DNA from: Tsukamurella sp. 1534
Lineage (GTDB): Bacteria; Actinomycetota; Actinomycetes; Mycobacteriales; Mycobacteriaceae
DNA: 43,706 nucleotides
NCBI RefSeq assembly: GCF_000312385.1
Contig: NZ_HE997626.1
Location: forward strand, 2,143,832-2,187,537
Reading direction: 5' to 3'
Under the pieces are notes generated by a model. It was given only the letters and a program-made list of their open reading frames with translations, was not told the DNA's origin and made no database searches. A program made the position numbers and the translations under genes. Shown here piece by piece: positions 23,956-32,307 of the stretch. Positions within the stretch are counted from its first letter, which is position 1. Each line of letters begins with the position of its first letter.

Positions 23956-24675
23956 TCAGACCGCGAGCCGCAGGCCGCCGGCCTGGGCGAAGATGAAGCC
24001 GAGGTCGAAGAACTCGGACTGGGTGCCGGCCTCGCGGCTGAGCTCCAGCCCGCCCGAGGTGATGCCGAGGGCGGCGCCGTCGGAGAGGCGGACCAGCGGG
24101 CCGCCGCTGTCGCCGTGATCGCCCTTGAGGTTCACGAGGACCCGGTTGCCGGCCACGTCGGCCACCTTGCCGCACTGCCATCCGGTGGTGCGGCCCTGGC
24201 GGCACACCTGGTCGCCGACGACGGCGCGCCCGACCTTGGTGGGCCGGACCTTGCCCAGGCGGTTGACGAGCGGGACGCCCGGCTTGAAGGACACGGTGCC
24301 CCAGTCGGGCTGGTTGGCGTCGGTCATCCGGCCGTCGTCGGTGACGATCGGGTTCGAGGACTTCTCGATCGAGCCCACGGAGGCGATGGTGCGCGACTGG
24401 CCGGGCACCGGAACGGCCACCTCCTGGCCCGCCTTGCCGCAGTGGCCGGCGGTGACGCCCACGCGGCGGCCGTCGGGGGTGAGCGCGAGGACGCCGAGCG
24501 TGCACGCGTTGACCTCGATGCCCTGCGGCGTCTCCTTCTGCACCACGTCGATCTCCGAGCCCGGGCCGATGGTGATGTTCGGGGCGGCGGAGGCGGGTGC
24601 GACGGCGAGAATCGAGGCTGCGGCACCGGCTGCGGTCGCGGCGACTCCCAGGCGGCGGGGGAGGGACAGGCGCAT
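23956..24675 (-). CDS. Secreted trypsin-like serine protease (S1 family)
   Basis: 239 residues. A Sec signal peptide (RRLGVAATAAGAAASILAV) is probably cut after Ala30. The catalytic triad is visible: TAGHC (His78), QPDWGTV (Asp124) and GDSGGP (Ser190). Cysteines 58/79 and 158/168 are placed for disulfides. It is shorter than typical pro-enzymes and has no obvious long propeptide. It lies antisense between infA and rpmJ. GAGGA precedes the ATG on the minus strand. Substrate and role are unknown. Confidence 0.92.
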   Translation of the reverse strand: MRLSLPRRLGVAATAAGAAASILAVAPASAAPNITIGPGSEIDVVQKETPQGIEVNACTLGVLALTPDGRRVGVTAGHCGKAGQEVAVPVPGQSRTIASVGSIEKSSNPIVTDDGRMTDANQPDWGTVSFKPGVPLVNRLGKVRPTKVGRAVVGDQVCRQGRTTGWQCGKVADVAGNRVLVNLKGDHGDSGGPLVRLSDGAALGITSGGLELSREAGTQSEFFDLGFIFAQAGGLRLAV

Positions 24676-24769
24676 GTTTCGTCCTCATCTGTTGAAATCT
24701 TCGGTGGCGAATCGACCGCGTTGAGATGTCGAACCTGAGGTTAGCATGAGAGCCTGTTCCACCTGCGAT

Positions 24770-24798
24770 TTGGGCGCAGGGCCGCGAGCGCGTAGACT
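24770..24798 (+). promoter_or_regulatory. SigA-type promoter of the rpmJ-rplQ operon
   Basis: TTGGGC (24770-24775), a 17-base spacer and TAGACT (24793-24798). It lies upstream of the divergent protease start and about 95 bases before rpmJ. It is needed because infA is closed by a terminator and the protease gene is on the other strand. Confidence 0.6.
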
Positions 24799-24894
24799 GG
24801 ATCATCGCGTGCGTGCGCGGGCTTCCGCGTGCGTCGTGACGCCGTGCCGGAACATCCGGTTCGGCGCCGGACAACACCTGAAGATAGGACTGAC

Positions 24895-25008
24895 GTGAAG
24901 GTCAACCCCAGCGTCAAGCCGATCTGCGAGAAGTGCAAGGTGATCCGCCGTAACGGCCGGGTCATGGTGATCTGCGACAACCTGCGTCACAAGCAGCGTC
25001 AGGGCTAG
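24895..25008 (+). CDS. rpmJ: 50S ribosomal protein L36 (bL36)
   Basis: 37 residues from GTG 24895: starts [20 protein letters not shown] and ends [11 protein letters not shown]. The zinc ligands are the CxxC pair, the later Cys and the His of NLRH. This is the zinc-containing form. TAGGA lies a few bases upstream. Confidence 0.95.
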   Translation: MKVNPSVKPICEKCKVIRRNGRVMVICDNLRHKQRQG

Positions 25009-25194
25009 TCACCGGCGCTTTGAGCGGTTCGCCGCTTGAATCGACATTGATGACCTCTCCGCACCAGCGGGGGCGTACGAGCCCCTGTAGGACCCCCGGC
25101 TCGGAGGCCGGGGCCTCGGCCGGCGTGAAAGCGCCGGAACCAGCGAGGACGGGCGGGGAGCAGACCTCCGAACGAGAGAAGGAACAGCCAGGAC
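25009..25194 (+). promoter_or_regulatory. Structured gap between rpmJ and rpsM
   Basis: No gene is seen. AGCGG (25023-25027), the tetraloop TTCG and CCGCT (25032-25036) form a hairpin that extends through weaker pairs to about 25019-25040. A second, GC-rich hairpin has CCCCGGC (25094-25100) and GCCGGGG (25107-25113). These may attenuate or process the transcript, or protect an mRNA end, between L36 and S13. Confidence 0.5.
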
Positions 25195-25566
25195 ATGGCA
25201 CGTCTTATGGGTGTCGATCTCCCGCGTGAGAAGCGCATGGAGATCGCACTGACCTACATCTACGGCATCGGCCGTACCCGCGCGACTGAGATTCTCGCCG
25301 AGACCGGTGTGAGCCCGGATCTGCGCAGCAAGGACCTCAGCGACGAGGACCTGACCAAGCTCCGCGACTACATCGAGTCGACGGACTACAAGGTCGAGGG
25401 CGACCTGCGCCGTGAGGTGCAGGCCGACATCCGTCGCAAGATCGAGATCCAGTGCTACCAGGGCATCCGCCACCGTCGTGGCCTGCCCGTGCGTGGCCAG
25501 CGCACCAAGACCAACGCTCGCACCCGTAAGGGTCCGAAGAAGACCATCGCCGGAAAGAAGAAGTAA
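25195..25566 (+). CDS. rpsM: 30S ribosomal protein S13 (uS13)
   Basis: 123 residues starting [20 protein letters not shown] and ending with the basic tail [13 protein letters not shown]. The helix-two-turn-helix segment and the [20 protein letters not shown] motif are typical. S13 contacts the P-site tRNA and L5. Its stop overlaps the rpsK start by one base. Confidence 0.98.
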   Translation: MARLMGVDLPREKRMEIALTYIYGIGRTRATEILAETGVSPDLRSKDLSDEDLTKLRDYIESTDYKVEGDLRREVQADIRRKIEIQCYQGIRHRRGLPVRGQRTKTNARTRKGPKKTIAGKKK

Positions 25567-25976
25567 TGCCTCCGAAGTCGCGCGCCGCCACCGGCGCGAA
25601 GAAGGGCACTCGCCGCCGCGAAAAGAAGAACGTCCCGCACGGCCACGCCCACATCAAGAGCACGTTCAACAACACGATCGTCTCGATCACGGACCCCGCG
25701 GGCAACGTGATCAGCTGGGCGTCGTCGGGCCACGTCGGCTTCAAGGGGTCGCGTAAGAGCACCCCGTTCGCCGCGCAGCTCGCCGCCGAGAACGCCGCCC
25801 GCAAGGCGCAGGAGAACGGCGTCAAGAAGGTCGACGTGTTCGTCAAGGGCCCGGGTTCGGGCCGTGAGACCGCAATCCGCTCGCTGCAGGCCGCCGGCCT
25901 CGAGGTGGGCACCATCTCCGACGTGACGCCGCAGCCGCACAACGGTTGCCGTCCGCCGAAGCGGCGTCGGGTCTAA
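25566..25976 (+). CDS. rpsK: 30S ribosomal protein S11 (uS11)
   Basis: 136 residues with the S11 signature [20 protein letters not shown] and the C-terminal [19 protein letters not shown]11 forms the platform near the mRNA exit. The ATG shares one base with the rpsM stop (TAATG). Confidence 0.98.
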   Translation: MPPKSRAATGAKKGTRRREKKNVPHGHAHIKSTFNNTIVSITDPAGNVISWASSGHVGFKGSRKSTPFAAQLAAENAARKAQENGVKKVDVFVKGPGSGRETAIRSLQAAGLEVGTISDVTPQPHNGCRPPKRRRV

Positions 25977-25996
25977 GGGAAGGTAGGAGAAGAACA

Positions 25997-26602
25997 ATGG
26001 CTCGTTATACCGGCCCTGTCACCCGTAAGTCCCGTCGTCTGGGCGTCGACCTCGTCGGCGGCTCGGAGGCGTTCGAGCGTCGTCCTTACCCGCCCGGCCA
26101 GCACGGCCGCGCGCGGATCAAGGAGAGCGAGTACCTGCTGCAGCTCCGCGAGAAGCAGAAGGCCCGCTTCCTGTACGGCGTCATGGAGAAGCAGTTCTCG
26201 CGCTACTACCAGGAGGCCAAGACCGCCTCGGGTAAGACCGGCGACGCCCTGCTGCAGATCCTCGAGACCCGCCTCGACAACGTCGTGTACCGCGCCGGCC
26301 TGGCGCGTACCCGCCGCCAGGCCCGCCAGATGGTGACCCACGGTCACTTCACGGTCAACGGCCAGCGCGTGGACGTCCCGTCGTACCGCGTCTCGCAGTA
26401 CGACATCATCGACGTCCGCCCGAAGTCGCTCGGCACCACGCCGTTCCAGATCGCGCGTGAGACCGTCGGCGAGCGGACCCCCGCGGCCTGGCTCCAGGTG
26501 GTCCCGTCGACCCTGCGCATCCTCGTGCACCGCGTGCCCGAGCGTGAGCAGATCGACGTGCCGTTCCAGGAGCAGCTCATCGTCGAGTACTACTCGAAGT
26601 AA
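25997..26602 (+). CDS. rpsD: 30S ribosomal protein S4 (uS4)
   Basis: 201 residues starting MARYTGPVTRKSRRLGVDLV, with an S4 RNA-binding domain at about 90-150 (RLDNVVYRAGLARTRRQARQ). S4 nucleates 30S assembly and in some bacteria represses the alpha operon. The N-terminus has no cysteines, so this is the zinc-free form. AGGTAGGAGAAG precedes the ATG. Confidence 0.98.
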   Translation: MARYTGPVTRKSRRLGVDLVGGSEAFERRPYPPGQHGRARIKESEYLLQLREKQKARFLYGVMEKQFSRYYQEAKTASGKTGDALLQILETRLDNVVYRAGLARTRRQARQMVTHGHFTVNGQRVDVPSYRVSQYDIIDVRPKSLGTTPFQIARETVGERTPAAWLQVVPSTLRILVHRVPEREQIDVPFQEQLIVEYYSK

Positions 26603-26610
26603 GTAGTGCC

Positions 26611-26642
26611 GGTCGCCGGCGGAACAGCCGCCGGCGACCTTT
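26611..26642 (+). terminator. Hairpin between rpsD and rpoA (attenuator or partial terminator)
   Basis: GGTCGCCGGCGG (26611-26622) pairs perfectly with CCGCCGGCGACC (26628-26639) around a five-base loop, followed by TTTGACGGG. It has the form of a terminator, but rpoA and rplQ lie downstream and no convincing promoter is seen in the 83-base gap. Partial termination or RNA processing is therefore more likely. Confidence 0.55.
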
Positions 26643-26685
26643 GACGGGCGTCATATAGCGGTCGCCCAGAAAGAAGGAAACACTC

Positions 26686-27741
26686 ATGCTCATCTCGCAG
26701 CGACCCACTCTCAGTGAAGAGGTCATCTCCGAGGCGCGCTCGAAGTTCGTCATCGAGCCGCTGGAGCCGGGCTTCGGCTACACGCTGGGCAACTCGCTCC
26801 GCCGTACGCTGCTGTCGTCCATCCCGGGCGCGGCCGTGACCAGCATCCGCATCGACGGCGTGCTGCACGAGTTCACCACGGTTCCGGGTGTCAAGGAGGA
26901 CGTCACCGACGTCATCCTGAACCTCAAGGGCCTGGTCGTCTCGTCGGAGGACGACGAGCCGGTCACCATGTACGTGCGCAAGCAGGGGCCGGGCGCCGTC
27001 ACCGCGGGCGACATCGTCCCCCCGGCGTCGGTCACCGTGCACAACCCCGACCTGCACATCGCCACCCTGAACGACAAGGGCAAGCTCGAGATCGAGCTCG
27101 TCGTCGAGCGGGGCCGCGGCTACGTGCCGGCCGTGCAGAACAAGGCGTCGGGCGCCGAGATCGGCCGCATCCCGGTCGACTCGATCTACTCGCCCGTGCT
27201 CAAGGTGACCTACAAGGTGGAGGCCACCCGCGTCGAGCAGCGCACCGACTTCGATCGCCTGATCCTGGACGTCGAGACCAAGAACTCGATGACCGCGCGG
27301 GACGCGCTGGCCTCGGCCGGCAAGACCCTGGTCGAGCTGTTCGGCCTGGCGCGCGAGCTCAACGTCGAGGCCGAGGGCATCGAGATCGGCCCGTCGCCGG
27401 CCGAGGCCGATCACATCGCGGCGTTCTCGCTGCCGATCGAGGACCTCGACCTGACGGTGCGCTCGTACAACTGCCTCAAGCGCGAGGGTGTGCACACCGT
27501 GGGCGAGCTCGTGGCCCGCACCGAGTCGGACCTTCTCGACATCCGCAACTTCGGTCAGAAGTCGATCGACGAGGTCAAGGTCAAGCTGCACGCGCTGGGT
27601 CTGGCTCTCAAGGACAGCCCCGCGTCGTTCGACCCGTCGCAGGTGGACGGGTACGACCCGGCCACCGGGACCTGGAGCGATGAGCCGTCGTTCTCGTCCG
27701 ACGGTGACGATCAGGACTACGCCGAGACCGAGCAGCTCTAA
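26686..27741 (+). CDS. rpoA: RNA polymerase alpha subunit
   Basis: 351 residues. The N-terminal assembly domain starts [20 protein letters not shown] and has the [16 protein letters not shown] motif. The C-terminal domain (about 250-310) contains [20 protein letters not shown] and [15 protein letters not shown], the helix-hairpin-helix that binds UP elements and regulators. An acidic tail follows. The gene sits after the rpsD hairpin with AGAAGGAA before the ATG. Confidence 0.98.
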   Translation: MLISQRPTLSEEVISEARSKFVIEPLEPGFGYTLGNSLRRTLLSSIPGAAVTSIRIDGVLHEFTTVPGVKEDVTDVILNLKGLVVSSEDDEPVTMYVRKQGPGAVTAGDIVPPASVTVHNPDLHIATLNDKGKLEIELVVERGRGYVPAVQNKASGAEIGRIPVDSIYSPVLKVTYKVEATRVEQRTDFDRLILDVETKNSMTARDALASAGKTLVELFGLARELNVEAEGIEIGPSPAEADHIAAFSLPIEDLDLTVRSYNCLKREGVHTVGELVARTESDLLDIRNFGQKSIDEVKVKLHALGLALKDSPASFDPSQVDGYDPATGTWSDEPSFSSDGDDQDYAETEQL

Positions 27742-27771
27742 AGAGCTCATCAAGTACCCACAGGAGAAACA

Positions 27772-28473
27772 ATGCCTAGGCCCATCAAGGGCGCCCGCAT
27801 GGGCGGCTCGGCCTCGCACCAGAAGCACATTCTGGCGAACCTCGCGACCGCGCTGTTCGAGCACGGCCGCATCGAGACCACCGAGTCCCGCGCCAAGCGC
27901 CTGCGTCCCTACGCGGAGAAGCTGATCAGCCACGCCAAGCACGGCAAGCTGGCCAACCGCCGCGAGGTCATGAAGGAGATCCGCAACAAGGACGTCGTGC
28001 ACGTGCTGTTCGCGGAGATCGGCCCGGCCGTCGCCGACCGTCAGGGCGGCTACACCCGGATCATCAAGACCGAGAACCGGAAGGGCGACAACGCCCCGAT
28101 GGCGGTCATCGAGATCGTGACCGAGCAGCTCGCCACGACCGAGGCTTCGCGGGCCACCCGCGTCGCCGCGTCGCAGGCCGCCGCGAAGTCCGCCGCCGTC
28201 GAGGCCGAGGAGACCAAGGCCGAGGCCGAGGCTCCGGCCGAGTCGGATTCGGATCTCCCCGCCGGCGCGCACGCGCCGCTGGAGGACCCGAACGAGGCGC
28301 CCGAGGGCTTCCCGATCAAGGGCAACGCCGGCTCGAAGCTGTACCACCGTCCCGGTACCCGCTTCTACGAGTCGACGGTCGCCGAGATCTGGTTCGCCGA
28401 CGAGGCCGCGGCCGAGGCCGCCGGCTACTCGCTGCCGAAGTCGCAGCAGGAGGACGCCTCCGACTCGGAGTAG
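27772..28473 (+). CDS. rplQ: 50S ribosomal protein L17 (bL17) with C-terminal extension domain
   Basis: 233 residues; residues 1-120 are bL17 ([36 protein letters not shown]). The rest is unusual: an Ala/Glu linker (about 120-170) and then a compact segment at about 178-222 ([33 protein letters not shown]). That segment resembles the small C-terminal motif that NCBI calls the sunset domain. E. coli bL17 ends at about 127. bL17 lies near the peptide exit tunnel, so the extension probably projects from the ribosome surface there; its role is unknown. Confidence 0.95.
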   Translation: MPRPIKGARMGGSASHQKHILANLATALFEHGRIETTESRAKRLRPYAEKLISHAKHGKLANRREVMKEIRNKDVVHVLFAEIGPAVADRQGGYTRIIKTENRKGDNAPMAVIEIVTEQLATTEASRATRVAASQAAAKSAAVEAEETKAEAEAPAESDSDLPAGAHAPLEDPNEAPEGFPIKGNAGSKLYHRPGTRFYESTVAEIWFADEAAAEAAGYSLPKSQQEDASDSE

Positions 28474-28484
28474 TCACCCCCGCA

Positions 28485-28522
28485 CGAGAGCCCGCCGGAC
28501 CACACGGTCCGGCGGGCTCTCG
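28485..28522 (+). terminator. Strong terminator after rplQ
   Basis: A 17-bp perfect stem: bases 28485-28501 pair with 28506-28522 around ACAC. The tail CTCGTCGTCTCCGGG differs at two positions from the tail seen after rpsN and infA. It ends the alpha operon and separates it from the inserted monooxygenase block. Confidence 0.85.
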
Positions 28523-28586
28523 TCGTCTCCGGGCCGGTGCCGTGCCCCGTCTCCGGGCCCGCCCGCTCCTGACTTAACAGCGTTAG

Positions 28587-28604
28587 CCCAGGCTGCTTCC
28601 TGGG
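28587..28604 (-). terminator. Short hairpin, possible terminator of the minus-strand SRPBCC gene
   Basis: CCCAGG (28587-28592) and CCTGGG (28599-28604) with a six-base loop lie 24 bases past the stop of the minus-strand gene at 28628. The stem is short and no T run follows. The rest of 28523-28627 holds two copies of a CGTCTCCGGGCC element and nothing else that I can identify. Confidence 0.3.
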
Positions 28605-28627
28605 ACTTCGTCTGTATCCGGTGCTTG

Positions 28628-29113
28628 CTACCTGCGGGTAGCGAGCGCGACCATGGCGCCGACGGTGCCCCGCACCTTCTCGGCCGACACCCGGGGCAGG
28701 GTGAACTTGGCCAGATAGGCCTCGTCCGTCACGCGCGACCAGTCGCAGGTGACGGAGACGATCGTCCCGACGGCCTCGGCGCCGTCGTCGGGCGAGGGTT
28801 CGAATTCCCAGGACCACTCGACGCCGACGGGCTCGCGCCCGCGGCCTGCGGGCATCCACGCGATGCGCCGCCCCGGCTCGAACGCGGTCACGTGATTGGT
28901 CACCGAGTACTCGCGGCCGTCCTCCGCGGTCATCTCCATCCCGAAGGTCTCGCCGGCGGCGGTGATCACCTCAGGAGTGTCGGCGGAGAGCCCGCGGAGC
29001 ATGCCGGAGCCGTCCGCGGCCGCGTGATTGGCGGGCCTCGCGAGGAGGGCGAACAGGACGTCGGGGGAGAGGTCGTCGACGCGGGCGGTCACGGTCTGCG
29101 CGGTGTCGGTCAC
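28628..29113 (-). CDS. SRPBCC (START/Bet v 1-like) domain protein
   Basis: 161 residues. The pattern VTARVDDLSPDVLFALLARP, then TNHVTAFEPGRRIAWMP, then VEWSWEFEP and a final long helix fits the SRPBCC hydrophobic-pocket fold. These proteins bind lipids or aromatic small molecules, and some help modify polyketides. Its start overlaps the stop of the FAD monooxygenase (29110-29113), so the two act together, perhaps on one substrate. Confidence 0.8.
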   Translation of the reverse strand: MTDTAQTVTARVDDLSPDVLFALLARPANHAAADGSGMLRGLSADTPEVITAAGETFGMEMTAEDGREYSVTNHVTAFEPGRRIAWMPAGRGREPVGVEWSWEFEPSPDDGAEAVGTIVSVTCDWSRVTDEAYLAKFTLPRVSAEKVRGTVGAMVALATRR

Positions 29114-30318
29114 CTCACCGACGGTACGCCGGGGCCGTAGTCCGGCAGGGCTATGCCGTCGGCCTTGTCGAACTGGGACGCCCAGATCCTCGATATCGGC
29201 CAGACGGTGGCGGATCGGTAGGTCAGGCTGCTCAGGGCCATGCCGAGCCGGCCCATCGGGGCGAAGCCGGCGGGGCTGCCGGGCGGGAGTTCCTGCGCGG
29301 GGCCGACGAAGGGCCGCATGATCGCGTCGTACCGGCCGAGCGCGAGGGGCACGTCACCGTCGGACCTGCCGAGTTCCCCGGCGAGCACGTACGCGCCCAC
29401 GAGGGCGAGCGTGGTGCCGAGCCCGGTGAGCGGGGTGGGGCAGTAGCCGGCGTCGCCGACGAGGGCGACGCGGCCGCGGGTCCAGCCGTCGAGCTTCACC
29501 TGGGCGAGGTCGTTGTAGGACCAGTCGTCGGCGGTGCGCATCTGGGCGAGCAGTTCGGGCGCGATCCAGCCGATGTCGCCGAAGGCCTCGTCGACGAGGG
29601 TGAACTGCTCCTCGCGGGTGAGCCGGTGCGAGTCGGAGCCGCGCAGCGCGAGACCGGCTTTGACGGTGCCGCCGTCGCGGGACGGCCGGACCGAGACGAC
29701 GCGGCCGCCGCGGGCGTTGTGCATCAGGTACCACTGGTCCAGGTCCTCGCTGACGGTGGCGGTGAACCACGCGTAGCGCAGGCCGATCGGATCGAGCGTC
29801 GCGGAGTCCGGGCCGAAGGCGGCGCGGCGCACCGCGGAGCTGAGGCCGTCGGCGCCGATCACCAGGTCGTACCGCTCGGCGGGCGCGTTCTGGAAGCGCA
29901 CGAGGGCGCCGGTGTCGTCCTGGTCGATCGCTGTGACGGTGTCGTCGTAGCGGATCGGGACGCCCGCGGGGAGGGCCTCGGCGATGGCCTCGGCGAGGTC
30001 GCCGCGGAGGATCTCGTGGGTGGAGACGATCCCGTTGCCGCCGAAGGCTTCGACGGGGATGCGGGCGCGGCGGCGGCCGCGGCCGTCGACCTTGACGATG
30101 CCGCGCTGGGTGAGGAGCCGGGCGTCGGTGGCGGCGGTGAGGCCCATCCGGTCGATGACGGTGCGCCCGGCGCCGCGGAGGTCGACCGTCTGGCCGCCCG
30201 CCCGGAACGACGGTGCGCGTTCGACGAGCGTCACGTGGTGGCCCTGGCGGGTGAGGAGGAGCGCGGCGGCGGGGCCGGCGATGGAGGCGCCGCTGATGAG
30301 GATTCGCAACTGGTTCAT
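29110..30318 (-). CDS. FAD-dependent aromatic-ring monooxygenase (PHBH family)
   Basis: 402 residues. FAD-binding Rossmann segment ISGASIAGPAAALLLTRQGH at the N-terminus, the DG-type motif VIGADGLSSAVRR at about 160-172 and the second FAD motif VALVGDAGYCPTPLTGLGT. This is the class A flavin monooxygenase layout used for phenols and for antibiotics such as tetracyclines or rifamycin. The substrate is not predictable; a resistance role is possible given the divergent regulator. It is translated with the SRPBCC gene. Confidence 0.9.
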   Translation of the reverse strand: MNQLRILISGASIAGPAAALLLTRQGHHVTLVERAPSFRAGGQTVDLRGAGRTVIDRMGLTAATDARLLTQRGIVKVDGRGRRRARIPVEAFGGNGIVSTHEILRGDLAEAIAEALPAGVPIRYDDTVTAIDQDDTGALVRFQNAPAERYDLVIGADGLSSAVRRAAFGPDSATLDPIGLRYAWFTATVSEDLDQWYLMHNARGGRVVSVRPSRDGGTVKAGLALRGSDSHRLTREEQFTLVDEAFGDIGWIAPELLAQMRTADDWSYNDLAQVKLDGWTRGRVALVGDAGYCPTPLTGLGTTLALVGAYVLAGELGRSDGDVPLALGRYDAIMRPFVGPAQELPPGSPAGFAPMGRLGMALSSLTYRSATVWPISRIWASQFDKADGIALPDYGPGVPSVR

Positions 30319-30344
30319 GGTGCGACCGTACGCCGTATCGATCG

Positions 30345-30367
30345 CACTGCGCTACAGTGTTGACGTG
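30345..30367 (+). promoter_or_regulatory. Probable operator/promoter of the regulator gene
   Basis: CACTG (30345-30349) and CAGTG (30355-30359) form an inverted repeat around five bases and overlap a -10, TACAGT (30353-30358). It lies in the divergent gap between the monooxygenase and the GntR/TetR regulator, the usual place for autoregulation. Six bases past the -10 is a GTG (30365) that opens a 16-codon frame beginning MDNCGKC. Confidence 0.5.
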
Positions 30368-30402
30368 GATAATTGCGGGAAGTGCACTAGTGCGGTGGGG
30401 CG

Positions 30403-31293
30403 GTGGCGGCCGTGACCAGGGCCGAGGAGATCGCGGCCGTGCTGCGCGGGCGGATCGCGTCGGGCCGGCTGCGGCCGGGGGACCGCGCACCGTCGACCCG
30501 GGCGATCGTGCGGGACCACGGCGTGGCGATGGCCACGGCGAGCCGGGTGCTGATGCTCCTGCAGGAGGAGGGGCTCATCGCTTCGGCGCCGGGGCGGGGC
30601 AGTACCGTGCTGGCCCCGGACCGGCCGCGGTCCCCCGAGCTGACCGCGGCCGGCGTGGTGGCCGCGGCGGTGGCGATCGCCGACGAGGAATCGCTGCAGG
30701 CGGTGTCCATGCGGCGGCTCGCGGCGGCGCTGGAGATCCCGACGATGGCGGTGTACCGATACGTGCCGGGCAGCGACGAGCTGCGGGCCGCGATGCTCGA
30801 CAGCGTGCTGGGTGAGGTGGAACCGCCTGCGCGGTCGGCGGATTGGCGCGCCGACGTGGAGGCCGTGGCCCGCGCGGTGTGGGAGGCGATGAAGCGTCAC
30901 CCGTGGCTGGCGGGCGCGATGTCCATGACGCGGCCCGACGTGCTGCCCAACGCCATGCCGATGTCGGAGTACATGCTGGGCGCGCTGATCGACGCCGGGC
31001 TGGCGCCGGCGCAGGCGTTCACCGAATACCTGTGCCTGTTCACCCTGGTCCGTGGGCTGGGCGTGACGATCGAGCCGGAGCTGGCGGAGCGTGCCGTCAC
31101 CGGCGTGACCGAGGACGAGTGGGTGGACCGGAACCTGGACGCGCTGCGGTCGATGGCCCCGCCGGAGCGGTTCCCGGTGATGGCGGACCTGATGCGCACC
31201 GACTATCCGTACGACGTGGACGTGCTGCTGGACACCGCGCTCACGCGCTACCTGGGCGGCCTCGCGGCAGCGGTAGAGTCACGCGCGACATGA
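30403..31293 (+). CDS. GntR-TetR fusion transcriptional regulator
   Basis: 296 residues with two DNA-binding parts. Residues about 5-70 are a GntR winged helix ([35 protein letters not shown]). Residues about 85-135 are a TetR helix-turn-helix ([20 protein letters not shown]), followed by a TetR_C ligand domain. Such double regulators are known in actinobacteria. The divergent monooxygenase is the likely target. The start is uncertain: GTG 30403 or GTG 30412. The stop overlaps the truA ATG (ATGA). Confidence 0.85.
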   Translation: MAAVTRAEEIAAVLRGRIASGRLRPGDRAPSTRAIVRDHGVAMATASRVLMLLQEEGLIASAPGRGSTVLAPDRPRSPELTAAGVVAAAVAIADEESLQAVSMRRLAAALEIPTMAVYRYVPGSDELRAAMLDSVLGEVEPPARSADWRADVEAVARAVWEAMKRHPWLAGAMSMTRPDVLPNAMPMSEYMLGALIDAGLAPAQAFTEYLCLFTLVRGLGVTIEPELAERAVTGVTEDEWVDRNLDALRSMAPPERFPVMADLMRTDYPYDVDVLLDTALTRYLGGLAAAVESRAT

Positions 31294-32111
31294 CTCGCTA
31301 CCGCCTCGACATCGCCTACGACGGCACCGACTTCAGCGGCTGGGCCCGCCAGCCCGAGCGCCGCACGGTGTGCGGCGTGCTGGAGGAGAACCTGAGCACC
31401 GTGCTGCGCACGGAGATTCAGCTCACCGTGGCCGGCCGCACCGACGCGGGCGTGCACGCGACAGGTCAGGTCGCGCACTTCGACACCGACGCGGAGGTGC
31501 CCGACGGGCTGGTCCGCCGGCTCGCCCGGATGCTCCCGCAGGACGTGCGGGTCACCGGGATCGGCGTCGCCCCGCCCGAGTTCGACGCCCGCTTCTCGGC
31601 GCTGCGCCGCCACTACGAGTACCGGCTCACCGACGCGCCTTTTGGCGCGGATCCGTTGCGCGCCCGCGATACCGCGCCGTGGCGGCGGCCCGTCGACCTG
31701 GAGCGGATGCGGGAGGCCTCGGACCGGCTGCTGGGCCTGCACGATTTCGCCGCGTTCTGCCGGCGCCGGGAGGGCGCGACCACGGTGCGGGAACTGCAGC
31801 GCTTCGCGTGGCGCCGCGAGCCCGACGGGGTGCTGACGGCCGAGGTCTCGGCCGACGCGTTCTGCTGGTCGATGGTGCGGTCCCTGGTCGGGGCGGTCGC
31901 CGCGGTCGGCGAGGGCCGACGGTCCGCCGACTGGATCGCGGGCCTGCTCGACGAGCGCGAGCGCTCCAGCGCGATCAACGTGGCCGCCGCCTGCGGGCTG
32001 ACCCTGGTGCGGGTGGACTACCCGGCCGACGACGAGCTGGCCGAGCGCAACCTGATCACCCGCGAGAAGCGCGACGTGGACACGCCGGCCGGCGGCTGCT
32101 GCGGCGACTAG
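31290..32111 (+). CDS. truA: tRNA pseudouridine(38-40) synthase TruA
   Basis: 273 residues with the catalytic [17 protein letters not shown] motif (the Asp is the nucleophile) and the [13 protein letters not shown] segment. TruA makes pseudouridine at positions 38-40 of tRNA. It normally follows rplQ directly; here three foreign genes lie between. It overlaps the regulator stop by four bases. A TAGAGT at 31274-31279, ten bases upstream, could give its own transcript. Confidence 0.97.
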   Translation: MTRYRLDIAYDGTDFSGWARQPERRTVCGVLEENLSTVLRTEIQLTVAGRTDAGVHATGQVAHFDTDAEVPDGLVRRLARMLPQDVRVTGIGVAPPEFDARFSALRRHYEYRLTDAPFGADPLRARDTAPWRRPVDLERMREASDRLLGLHDFAAFCRRREGATTVRELQRFAWRREPDGVLTAEVSADAFCWSMVRSLVGAVAAVGEGRRSADWIAGLLDERERSSAINVAAACGLTLVRVDYPADDELAERNLITREKRDVDTPAGGCCGD

Positions 32112-32120
32112 CCGAGGCGG

Positions 32121-32216
32121 TCTCCCCTAGCGGGAGAGCGTCTCCCCAGGTCGGCGTGCATTCCCTCTGGCCAGGGCGCTGGGGAGAGTCGCCGCGGCCT
32201 GGGGAGAGAACGTTCT
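32121..32216. repeat. Cluster of GGGGAGA/TCTCCCC repeats with a terminal palindrome
   Basis: The 196-base gap between truA and dedA holds TCTCCC (32121-32126) with GGGAGA (32132-32137) as a small hairpin; TCTCCCCAGG (32141-32150), perfectly complementary to CCTGGGGAGA (32199-32208); another CTGGGGAGA at 32179-32187 that could pair with the same arm; and the palindrome AGAACGTTCT (32207-32216). The two pairings exclude each other. It may be a terminator of truA, an operator set for dedA, or an attenuator. Confidence 0.6.
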
Positions 32217-32307
32217 TCTAGGGCGGTCGACGGTCCGCGGGGGCGGGCAGACGACGTTTGCCGGGAGTTCACGGTGGCGTCGCAAGGCGCAGGGATACTC
32301 GGCGGAT

